From assembly GCA_030602845.1 (NCBI GenBank), contig JAUVYZ010000003.1:1-22677 (forward strand): a stretch of 22,677 bases of DNA, in the 5' to 3' direction. Below, one piece after another: positions 6,981 to 13,732 of this stretch; position 1 is the stretch's first letter, and each line of letters starts with the position of its first letter. The notes under the pieces were generated by a model, which was not told the DNA's origin, did not search any database, and saw only the letters and a program-made list of their open reading frames with translations. Position numbers and translations under genes: made by a program. This DNA is from Phycisphaerae bacterium (GTDB lineage Bacteria > Planctomycetota > Phycisphaerae > Sedimentisphaerales > Anaerobacaceae).

Positions 6981-9444
6981 TTCGAATTTTTCCAAGGGCA
7001 GGACGCTGGTGATTTTCGAATACGTTCTGCTTGCCATCTGCCTTTGTGTAATCGCGCTTCGAGCAACGTTTACCGAAGGCCCAACTGCGCAATCGACCAC
7101 TCTGCCGGCCAATCTAAGCGACAGCGTTTACAGTTTATCAGTATCCGCCGTGTTGATATTCGCTTTTGTCTTTTGGCTGGTATGGGGTCTTTGGAGTAAG
7201 AGATTTTTATACCGCCTCACCGGCATCGAAATCGGCCTGTGTTTGTTTTGTGTAGCTGCCATCGTCGCCGGCCTTGCAGCCGCAGACAAACGGGCCGCAA
7301 TAACCAACTTCGTAACGCTGCTCGCTCCAATTCTAATGGTTGTTCTGCTGGTACAGATATTGGACTCACAGTCAAAAATAAAACTGCTCCTGGCCCTCAT
7401 TGCTGCCCTGGGCGTGCTCTCAGCTTATCAATGTGCTGACCAGTTTTTCTTCACCAACCGGATGATGATTGAGCAGTATGAACAGGCCCCACAGACCTTC
7501 CTCGAACCGCTCGGCATTCAGCCCGGCTCTTTTCAACAATTTCTTTTTGAGCATCGGCTCTATTCAAGAGGGGTCCGCAGCTTTTTCACAACGCGCAATT
7601 CCGCCGGCTCGTTTACATTGATGGCGGTCTTCGCAGCCGCCGCTTTATTTATCGACAAATTGAAAAATCGCAAATCCGGCTCCTCCCCGCCTTCGCATCT
7701 TTTCGCCTGCGGCATCGCCGCAGCGGTTGTTTTATTCGGCCTTGCTCTTACGCGGAGCAAAGGCGCGATTTTAAGCGCTCTCCTTGCCGCAATAATACTT
7801 ACAATAATACTACTTATCCGCCACCCTTCCTCTCGCGACTGGCTGAAAGCCCACAAAGAAGCCCCAATGTTTATTTTCTTAATATTAACAGGCGGTCTCC
7901 TCACCTCTATTTTCTACGCAGCAATGTTCATTCTCTACCTTCGGTCTGGTAACTGGCTGAAAACCCACAAAAAAACCAGATTGATTGTTTTTCTATTACT
8001 GGCCGTTCTTTGCGTTTTTGTCTTCTTATCTCTGATCTTGTTCTTGTATTATTTTATCTTGCCGTACGTTGCATATGGTCGTCTGCCCGGCGGCAACTCG
8101 ATGCTCGTCAGATGGCAGTACTGGCACGCATCAGCTAAAATGTATGCCGACCATTTCGTTACAGGTGTTGGCCCGGGCAACTTCGCACATTTTTATACCC
8201 ATTACAAACCCGCCGAAGCCTTGGAAACCGTTGCAGACCCGCACAATTTCCCGCTCAGCATCCTGACTCAATATGGCCCGCTCGGCCTTATCGGATTTTT
8301 GGCTATGATTTTTCTACCATTATGGAGAGTAATTTCTCCCAACCTCGTAAGCTCTTCGCCGAAAACTCACCAGCCACAGCCGGCTTTTAGAGCTCGGCCC
8401 GTCATCTTCTTACTTATCTTATGGCTTGCTTTATTGCTTGCTCGACTCACCGTAATCCCCGCAGCAGGTACCGATGGCCTTGCAGTAATAATTTATATGA
8501 TAGTGAGATTTTACGTTCCGCCCGTGGTCGTTTTTATCATTGGTTTTTGGCTTTTAACAAAACCATTGCACACAATACGCAATACGCAATACACAATACG
8601 CAATACGAATATCGCCGCCGCTCTTTTTTGCGTTGTTTTGGGCGTGACTTTACATAATCTGATAGACTTTGCCATTTTCGAGCCGGGCGTATTTACTACT
8701 TTTTGGGCGATAATAGCCTGCGTGATTGCGTTGGATTTCCGCCAAAAGTCTCGGCGGCAGTTTGTCCTGAAACCCACTCTTCTTATGAGGGTGCTGATAG
8801 TGGTAGGGGGGCTGGTAACAATTTGGGCTTACTTTAATTACGCCTTCATCCCGGTAGCTAAAAGTACCGCCGGAATCCAACGGGCCCATCGGGCCATTTC
8901 TGCCGGCCAATTCCAACAAGCTCATAACCTCTTAAACACCGCCGCTGAGGATGATTCTTTAAGTCCCGCCGCATTGTCCCTCAATGGCCGAGTGTATCTG
9001 CATCATTTCGAGCTAACGCAAAGCAGGAACCGGGATTTGCTTGCCGGCGCCGAAGCCGGTTTACTTGGAGCAATAAGCCGGGACAGCGCCGACTTCAAAA
9101 ACTTTGAGAAACTAACCGTCGTTTACGACAATTTCGCGAAATTAACGCCGCACAAAAAAGACGATTGGCTCGAAAAGGCCTATAACAGTGCAAAAGAGGC
9201 GGTCAAGCGTTATCCCGGCTCCGGCCGACTGCGAATCAAGCTGGCCAGAATCGCCGAGCAGCTTGGCAAAACCGATGTCGCCATCAAGCGCTACGAAGAG
9301 GCAATCGATATCGAAAATAAATATCGCGATCAGTTTAAGATAATGTATCCGGAAAGGCAGGAGATTGTTAGCCGACTCGGCGAAGAAGAATACCAAGCCG
9401 CAAAGCAGCGAATTGAATGGCTCTCTGAACAACCAACCCCGTAA
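6961..9444 (+). CDS. O-antigen ligase/polymerase-like membrane protein with C-terminal TPRs
   Basis: 827 residues: a multi-spanning membrane half (about residues 20-630) and a soluble C-terminal part. The Wzy_C/O-antigen ligase signature is visible as TGVGPGNFAHFY (about 400-411) followed by DPHNFPLSILTQYGPLGLIGF (around 425-446). The C-terminal part (about 655-827) contains TPR-like helices (AISAGQFQQAHNLLNTAAE; YEEAIDIENKY). The family ligates or polymerises lipid-linked glycans at the outer face of the inner membrane, which suits the overlapping upstream transferase. Oddities: an in-frame heptad array encodes TIRNTQYTIRNTN at residues 538-550 between two helices, and WLKAHKE/WLKTHKK (7837 and 7951, 114 bases apart) suggests a small internal duplication around a membrane helix. 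No strong ribosome site; translation is probably coupled. Confidence 0.88.
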   Translation: MTKAEINSNFSKGRTLVIFEYVLLAICLCVIALRATFTEGPTAQSTTLPANLSDSVYSLSVSAVLIFAFVFWLVWGLWSKRFLYRLTGIEIGLCLFCVAAIVAGLAAADKRAAITNFVTLLAPILMVVLLVQILDSQSKIKLLLALIAALGVLSAYQCADQFFFTNRMMIEQYEQAPQTFLEPLGIQPGSFQQFLFEHRLYSRGVRSFFTTRNSAGSFTLMAVFAAAALFIDKLKNRKSGSSPPSHLFACGIAAAVVLFGLALTRSKGAILSALLAAIILTIILLIRHPSSRDWLKAHKEAPMFIFLILTGGLLTSIFYAAMFILYLRSGNWLKTHKKTRLIVFLLLAVLCVFVFLSLILFLYYFILPYVAYGRLPGGNSMLVRWQYWHASAKMYADHFVTGVGPGNFAHFYTHYKPAEALETVADPHNFPLSILTQYGPLGLIGFLAMIFLPLWRVISPNLVSSSPKTHQPQPAFRARPVIFLLILWLALLLARLTVIPAAGTDGLAVIIYMIVRFYVPPVVVFIIGFWLLTKPLHTIRNTQYTIRNTNIAAALFCVVLGVTLHNLIDFAIFEPGVFTTFWAIIACVIALDFRQKSRRQFVLKPTLLMRVLIVVGGLVTIWAYFNYAFIPVAKSTAGIQRAHRAISAGQFQQAHNLLNTAAEDDSLSPAALSLNGRVYLHHFELTQSRNRDLLAGAEAGLLGAISRDSADFKNFEKLTVVYDNFAKLTPHKKDDWLEKAYNSAKEAVKRYPGSGRLRIKLARIAEQLGKTDVAIKRYEEAIDIENKYRDQFKIMYPERQEIVSRLGEEEYQAAKQRIEWLSEQPTP
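8572..8606. repeat. Heptad array (GCAATAC) inside the O-antigen ligase-like gene
   Basis: Five units: acaatac, gcaatac, gcaatac, acaatac, gcaatac, then a degenerate gaatatc. Three units make 21 bases, giving a 7-residue peptide repeat (N-T-Q-Y-T/A-I-R). The same peptide occurs in murD from the array at 14208-14242, in the same reading phase. Confidence 0.9.
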
Positions 9445-9470
9445 CACGAACTACGAAATCCGAGATACGA
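9443..9470. repeat. Heptad array spanning the convergent stops of two genes
   Basis: Units aacacga, actacga, aatccga, gatacga. The array begins at the TAA of the ligase-like gene (9442-9444) and encodes the last residues and stop of yebC on the other strand (SRIS, stop at 9451-9453). The yebC tail was therefore written or overwritten by repeat sequence. Confidence 0.75.
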
Positions 9471-10200
9471 TTTCATCAGGTATGTCAAAGTTCGCGTATG
9501 TGTTTTGAACGTCGTCGTGGTCTTCGAAGTCTTCCATCAAAGAAATTATCTTTTTGGCAGTTTTGTCATCGTTCACCGGCACGGTACTCTGCGGAACCAT
9601 CGAAATTTCAGCTATCTCAGTAGGTATCTCTTTTTCTTGCAGTCGCTCTTTTAGCTTCTCGTAAGCAGCCGGGTCGCACGTTATTTCGTAAACTTCCCCC
9701 GTATTTTGCATATCATCTGCGCCCGCGTTAAGAGCGATTTCCAGAAGCTGCTCTTCACCGGTCTCAGCGGTATTGACTGTGATAAGTCCCTTCTTGCTGA
9801 ACATCCAGTTGACGCACCCGCTTGCCCCTAACGAGCCGCTGTGCTTCTCGAACAGTCTCTTAATCTCCGGCGTGGTTCGATTGCGGTTGTCCGTCAGTGC
9901 CTCAACCATTATAGCCACTCCGCCCGGCCCATAGCCCTCGTAGAGCACTTCTTCAAAACTAACTCCCTCGACCTCGCCGGTCCCTTTTTTGATGGCTTTT
10001 TCAATCGTATCTTTCGGCATATTGGCCGACTTGGCCTTGTCGATTGCATATCGCAAAGACAGATTCGCAGCCGGGTCGCCCCCGCCGGTCTTGGCGGCAA
10101 CTATTATCATTCGAGCCAATTTGCTCCAAATCCTGCCGCGCTTGGCGTCAATGGCTGCCTTTTTATATTTTATTCCCGCCCAGTGTGAATGACCTGACAT
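9451..10200 (-). CDS. yebC: YebC/PmpR family protein (TACO1-like)
   Basis: 249 residues. The start MSGHSHWAGIKYKKAAIDA at 10200 is the family hallmark and has CAGGAGC a few bases upstream; a TTG at 10215 adds only MSGAD and is not preferred. Further hallmarks are GRIWSKLARMIIVAAKTGGGDP, MPKDTIEKAIKKGTGE, YEGYGPGGVAIMVEALTDNRNRT and F.K..G.LG.SGCV.WMF. The family was long annotated as DNA-binding regulators; more recent work on YebC and TACO1 links it to translation through difficult sequences such as proline stretches. Convergent with the ligase-like gene, with only 6 bases between stops. The last four residues lie in a heptad array and differ from the usual tail. Confidence 0.96.
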   Translation of the reverse strand: MSGHSHWAGIKYKKAAIDAKRGRIWSKLARMIIVAAKTGGGDPAANLSLRYAIDKAKSANMPKDTIEKAIKKGTGEVEGVSFEEVLYEGYGPGGVAIMVEALTDNRNRTTPEIKRLFEKHSGSLGASGCVNWMFSKKGLITVNTAETGEEQLLEIALNAGADDMQNTGEVYEITCDPAAYEKLKERLQEKEIPTEIAEISMVPQSTVPVNDDKTAKKIISLMEDFEDHDDVQNTYANFDIPDEIVSRIS

Positions 10201-10217
10201 ATCTGCTCCTGACAAAT

Positions 10218-10252
10218 ACTACGAACTACCAACTATGAACTAACAACTAAAC
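10218..10252. repeat. Heptad array, five ACTANNA units, upstream of yebC
   Basis: Units actacga, actacca, actatga, actaaca, actaaac. The unit actacga also occurs in the array at 9450-9456, so both ends of yebC carry related repeats. It lies 17 bases before the yebC ATG on the minus strand. Confidence 0.85.
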
Positions 10253-10326
10253 ATTATACCTTATTTCCTATTCGACAGGCAACCATTTTTCCCGCTTGGC
10301 CGTCGCTGGCACGGCGACGCTGTCCG

Positions 10327-11055
10327 CTATGAAGCTGGAACCAGACGCAGTATTAGTTTCTCCTCCTGTATAGTTATTTTTTCTATTCGCAGTTTCTTGT
10401 TCTCATTTTCAAAAATATCCGCGATATCAAAGACCGGCTCGAACGGCTCGTCATTCAGTAATGATGCTGCTATCTGTGTCCGCAAATCCTCTGTGTCAAT
10501 AGGCATCGTCGCAAGCCGTTGTGCATACATTCTTTTAGCTATCATCCTCGCAATGGGCGTGATATTCATAGCCCCGATTTTCACCTTCGCCACCCGCAGG
10601 TTCAAAAGACCCGCTTCGTCAAGCCTGGGCTCGACCACGGCAGTAACGACAAGATCCACACCTTTCATATTTGCCGTTCCCATCACTTCTATGCTCTCTG
10701 GTGCAAAAAACACCACAGGCGCCGAAAACCTGATGCCTTCCGACTCTTTCGGCCATTTAGACCAGGCGATTATTTCGTTTATCCCATTCTGGGTAACGAC
10801 CAGCTCGAACGGCTCTTCACGCTGGGCACCGTTATAAAGTTGGGGCGATAATTCGTGCGTCAGGTATGGACTGACCTCTCCCCGCTTGTAGTTGCCGGAG
10901 CCAAAGTCAGCCGGCTTATAACGAGCGGGCTTGTATAGCAGTAAAGCAAAGATAACAATCGCTGCCGCCAGGTCAATCAAAAGCCAGTATCTTTTTTTGA
11001 ATTTCCTTTTTTTGCGAGTTTTCAAACCTGCTCCCGTACCTCGATTAATCGGCAA
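10327..11055 (-). CDS. Single-pass membrane protein of unknown function
   Basis: 242 residues. A basic N-terminus (TRKKRKFKKR at about 13-22) precedes one hydrophobic helix (about 23-41), so the protein is probably anchored with a soluble domain of about 200 residues outside the cytoplasm. The soluble part has alternating hydrophobic strands (FELVVTQNGINEIIAW; VVFFAPESIEVMGTANM; DLVVTAVVEP) that recall lipid-binding beta-rich domains of the YpmS/LmeA kind, but I cannot assign a family. Start uncertain: TTG at 11055 gives the longest form, while TTG at 11025 has a better GGGAG site just upstream. It could share a transcript with yebC, 126 bases downstream. Confidence 0.65.
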   Translation of the reverse strand: MPINRGTGAGLKTRKKRKFKKRYWLLIDLAAAIVIFALLLYKPARYKPADFGSGNYKRGEVSPYLTHELSPQLYNGAQREEPFELVVTQNGINEIIAWSKWPKESEGIRFSAPVVFFAPESIEVMGTANMKGVDLVVTAVVEPRLDEAGLLNLRVAKVKIGAMNITPIARMIAKRMYAQRLATMPIDTEDLRTQIAASLLNDEPFEPVFDIADIFENENKKLRIEKITIQEEKLILRLVPAS

Positions 11056-11135
11056 TCAATAATCAATTTCTGCCTTGCTCGAAACCGTTTATGTGATTAT
11101 AGTGATTTAGACGTTTGGTAAAAGGTTTTTTCAGT

Positions 11136-11204
11136 CCCGCACCAATTAGGCGTGAGTGTTCGATTGAGTGCTCACGCCGAAGGCCTAAGCTCAATTGGTG
11201 CGGG
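11136..11204. repeat. CCCGCACCAATT hairpin element, copy 1
   Basis: Outer arms CCCGCACCAATT (11136-11147) and AATTGGTGCGGG (11193-11204) are perfect complements. An inner pair GGCGTGAG/CTCACGCC nests inside. The second copy of the outer arms is inside murD (14366-14446). It lies in the 256-base gap between the divergent membrane-protein gene and pyrF; nothing else is evident in that gap. Confidence 0.85.
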
Positions 11205-11311
11205 ATAGGGCCTTTATGAAAGGAATTTTTACCGGTTCTTTCTTTAAGCTGTGAAAGATTTTTTAAGAATTTTATATATCCTCTGTAAAAGAAAGGAAGG
11301 TCTGTTAAAAA

Positions 11312-12262
11312 ATGGCGAGTCATTTTGCCGACCGGCTCTTCGAGGCCGTAAAAAGCAGGAAAACTTCTTTGGTTGTCGGCTTAGACCCTGTTTACAGCCG
11401 ACTCCCATCGGTGATTAAAAACCATCGCGATATGAACGATGAGTTTGATGCCGCTGCCGCCGTCGATGCAATCTTCGATTTTTGCACACAGACGATGCGA
11501 ATCATTGCACCGATGGTGCCGGCTGTGAAGATAAACATTGCCTTTTTCGAAAAGTATCTCTGGGAGGGCATGGAGACTTACTATGCGTTGATTTCCGAGG
11601 CCGACGATTTGGGCCTGGAAATAATCGGAGACGTAAAACGCGGCGACATAGGCCATACCGCGGAGCTTTACGCCGCCGCTCATCTCGAAAATCCGGAATT
11701 GACCGGACTGGAGGATACACTTGCTCCAGATGCTATAACCGTCAATGGCTTTGCAGGCCTTGACGGCATCGAGCCTTTTGCACGTATGGCTGACCGGCAG
11801 GGAAAAGGCATCTTCGTCTGGGTCCGCTCGAGCAATCCTTCAGCAGCAGCCATTCAGGATTTTGCCGATGCCGACGGTAAAACAATGTACGAAAAGCTCG
11901 CCGAAATCATCGCCCAAATCGCCAACGAGCCCGAACGAATCGGAAACCATGGCTACAGTAACATAGGAATGATAGTCGGCGGTACTACACCGCAGGTCTC
12001 AGCCGCTCTGCGCCAAAAGTATGATAAGGTATGGTTTCTTGTGCCGGGCTACGGCTCACAGGGCGCCTCCGCTGCCGACTGTGTTCGGTTCTGCAAGCCC
12101 GACGGAACCGGTGCCTTAATTAACGCATCACGCTCCATAATTTATGCATACGAAAAGCCGCAATACAAAGAGCATTTCGCCGATGACTGGAAAAGGTGCA
12201 TCGAACACGCCGTTATCGATGCAAAGCTGGACCTGGCAAATGCAATGCAGACTTTAATATAG
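11312..12262 (+). CDS. pyrF: Orotidine 5'-phosphate decarboxylase, type 2
   Basis: 316 residues, catalysing the last step of UMP synthesis. The ATG at 11312 has GGAAGG about 12 bases upstream. Recognised by VVGLDP (about 21-26), AVKINIAFFEKY in the region of the substrate lysine, IIGDVKRGDIGHTA with the catalytic Asp-Lys-x-x-Asp cluster (D107, K109, D112), GIFVWVRSSNPSA, GNHGYSNIGMIVGGT and VPGYGSQGA with the phosphate-binding loop. The length of more than 300 residues is that of the type 2 (PyrF2) family rather than the shorter E. coli type. It stands alone between a hairpin repeat and a weak heptad array. Confidence 0.96.
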   Translation: MASHFADRLFEAVKSRKTSLVVGLDPVYSRLPSVIKNHRDMNDEFDAAAAVDAIFDFCTQTMRIIAPMVPAVKINIAFFEKYLWEGMETYYALISEADDLGLEIIGDVKRGDIGHTAELYAAAHLENPELTGLEDTLAPDAITVNGFAGLDGIEPFARMADRQGKGIFVWVRSSNPSAAAIQDFADADGKTMYEKLAEIIAQIANEPERIGNHGYSNIGMIVGGTTPQVSAALRQKYDKVWFLVPGYGSQGASAADCVRFCKPDGTGALINASRSIIYAYEKPQYKEHFADDWKRCIEHAVIDAKLDLANAMQTLI

Positions 12263-12288
12263 CGTGTAGCGGATAGTAGTTATGGGGT
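12261..12288. repeat. Weak heptad array after pyrF
   Basis: Units agcgtgt, agcggat, agtagtt, atggggt: four degenerate 7-base units starting inside the pyrF stop codon. The remaining gap to 12390 is pyrimidine-rich (12301-12350) without a recognisable gene. Confidence 0.5.
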
Positions 12289-12390
12289 ATAGAAAAATGT
12301 ACCTGCCCCCTTTTATCTTCTGCCCTTTTTCCTTCCCCTTTTTTCTTCCGTAGAATCACGATTCCTTTTACGGAGTACCACCTGAGAAAT

Positions 12391-12456
12391 TCCGAAATAT
12401 TTTGTAATAAAACCGCGGTTGAGGTTACTATTTATATAGAGAGCAGGTATTTCGGA
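12391..12456 (+). promoter_or_regulatory. Leader of the ECF sigma gene: possible promoter and inverted repeat
   Basis: TCCGAAATAT (12391-12400) and GTATTTCGGA (12447-12456) are inverted copies matching at 9 of 10 positions, the second running into the ATG. Between them are a possible -35 TTGTAA, a -10 TACTAT with 18 bases between, and the ribosome site GAGCAGG. The pair could be a regulator site or could mask the start codon in the mRNA. Confidence 0.35.
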
Positions 12457-12983
12457 TGTTGGCTGATAAGCAGGGAAAACTATTTAAACAGTGGCTCGGG
12501 GAACATAAGGGGCTTATGTTCAAAGTTGTCAAGGCCTATGCAGCCTCGCCGCAAGACCGGGATGATTTGTTTCAGGAAATTCTACTGCAGCTCTGGTCTT
12601 CGATTCGAAGCTTTCAAGGCAATGCTAAAGAGACGACCTGGATTTACCGAGTGGCCCTAAATACCGCACTTGTCTGGAAACGCACAGAGAAAAGAAAAAG
12701 AAAGAGATCTCGGACTGAATTTTTGGACATCCAGGAAATATCTCAAGCTAAAGGTGATTGTGATGAGTTGTCCCAGAATCAACATGTTTTGGACCAAGTT
12801 TACAATTCGATCAGGCAACTGCCTAAATCCGAAAGTTCCATCGTGCTACTATACTTAGATGGTCTAAGCTATGACGAAATGGCTGATGTACTCGGTATTT
12901 CCAAAAGTAATGTCGGGGTTAGATTGAACCGAGCTAAGAAAAAGTTAGCTCAATTACTGAAAGGGCTTATCGATGACTTTTGA
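12456..12983 (+). CDS. ECF-type RNA polymerase sigma factor
   Basis: 175 residues with the two sigma-70 regions of ECF factors. Region 2 shows DRDDLFQEILLQLW (34-47) and TTWIYRVALNTALVWKR (60-76). A basic linker (KRKRKRSR) follows, then region 4 with LPKSESSIVLLYLDGLSYDEMADVLGISKSNVGVRLNRAKKKL (about 122-164), where ISKSNVGVRLNRA is the recognition helix. The start at 12456 has AGCAGG 8 bases upstream. It overlaps the next gene by 11 bases, the classic sigma/anti-sigma coupling. By eye the pair is richer in A and T than pyrF or murD, which would fit acquisition as a cassette. Confidence 0.95.
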   Translation: MLADKQGKLFKQWLGEHKGLMFKVVKAYAASPQDRDDLFQEILLQLWSSIRSFQGNAKETTWIYRVALNTALVWKRTEKRKRKRSRTEFLDIQEISQAKGDCDELSQNQHVLDQVYNSIRQLPKSESSIVLLYLDGLSYDEMADVLGISKSNVGVRLNRAKKKLAQLLKGLIDDF

Positions 12984-13623
12984 TGAATTACAAAAAGCCT
13001 GGCAATCTCAGCAAACCGATCCTAAACTTGCAATAGACCCTGATTTGCTTCTGAAAGAGGTCAAAAGAAATAAAGAATACTTCGAATCTGCCATTTTTTG
13101 GCGTGATGTCAGAGAAATAGGTGCTGGTTTTGTTGCATCTGTTTTTCTTTTTGCCGGGTGTGTATTTTTTTGGTTACTCGGCCTAAAGAATTTCGTGTGG
13201 CCCTTACTTCTATTGACAGTTCTAGGTACCGGTGTAGGAACTTTCATTTTAGTTGATAGAATCGTTCAAAAAAGAAAATGCCCTGAGCATGGCGAAACGC
13301 TTATGGGATATATCGAAAGTTCACTCACTCAGGTTGTCCATCAGATTTGGCTGTTGAAGAACATTTTATGGTGGTATCTATTGCCACTTGGAGGTGGTTT
13401 ATTGATTTGGTTTAGTTCTTGTGGGTTAATGGTAATAATGATCAAAGGTATGAAGGCCTCTCTTGGATATCTATTTTTCATTTTAGCATGCATTGTTGGC
13501 ACCATACTTTTATACTGGGGCATCTATTGGTTGAATCAAAGAGCAATACGTAAAGAATTGGCCCCTCGAAAACATGAACTTGAAGATCTTCTCAACAGCC
13601 TGAAAAATGCTAATGGAATTTAA
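12973..13623 (+). CDS. Four-helix membrane protein, candidate anti-sigma or sensor partner
   Basis: 216 residues starting inside the sigma gene. The N-terminal cytoplasmic segment (about 1-48, MTFDELQKAWQSQQTD...) is short and charged. Four hydrophobic helices follow at about 50-70, 75-95, 130-157 and 163-187, with a helical tail ending KHELEDLLNSLKNANGI. There is no zinc-binding HxxxCxxC motif, so it is not a classical ZAS anti-sigma factor. The overlap and the opening FDELQKAWQSQ resemble membrane proteins encoded next to ECF factors elsewhere. A role as membrane-bound regulator of the sigma factor is inferred from context only. The transcript appears to end at the hairpin just after the stop. 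Confidence 0.8.
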   Translation: MTFDELQKAWQSQQTDPKLAIDPDLLLKEVKRNKEYFESAIFWRDVREIGAGFVASVFLFAGCVFFWLLGLKNFVWPLLLLTVLGTGVGTFILVDRIVQKRKCPEHGETLMGYIESSLTQVVHQIWLLKNILWWYLLPLGGGLLIWFSSCGLMVIMIKGMKASLGYLFFILACIVGTILLYWGIYWLNQRAIRKELAPRKHELEDLLNSLKNANGI

Positions 13624-13649
13624 GGCAGGTATAATTTTGCTTGCCTTTT
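13622..13649 (+). terminator. Likely Rho-independent terminator of the ECF operon
   Basis: AAGGCAGG (13622-13629) pairs with CTTGCCTT (13640-13647) with one mismatch, loop of 10 bases, followed by a short T run. It begins within the stop codon of the membrane protein gene. Confidence 0.5.
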
Positions 13650-13702
13650 GATGGTGCTGCTTTTACATTGTCCGTATGCTAAATAATTTTCCTTATCCTC
13701 CA

Positions 13703-13729
13703 CGTTCTCTGCGGGCTCAGCGGTGAATA
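13703..13729. repeat. 9-bp-period array, copy 2, forming the murD leader
   Basis: Units cgttctctg, cgggctcag, cggtgaata, ending 3 bases before the murD ATG at 13733. The GGTG in the last unit is the only candidate ribosome site, so the repeat may provide the translation signal of murD. Related to 222-248. Confidence 0.6.
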
Positions 13730-13732
13730 CAG

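Noticed and set aside
12289..12390. Possible small RNA or terminator after pyrF
   Set aside because: The stretch is pyrimidine-rich but has no stable GC stem next to a T run that I can defend.
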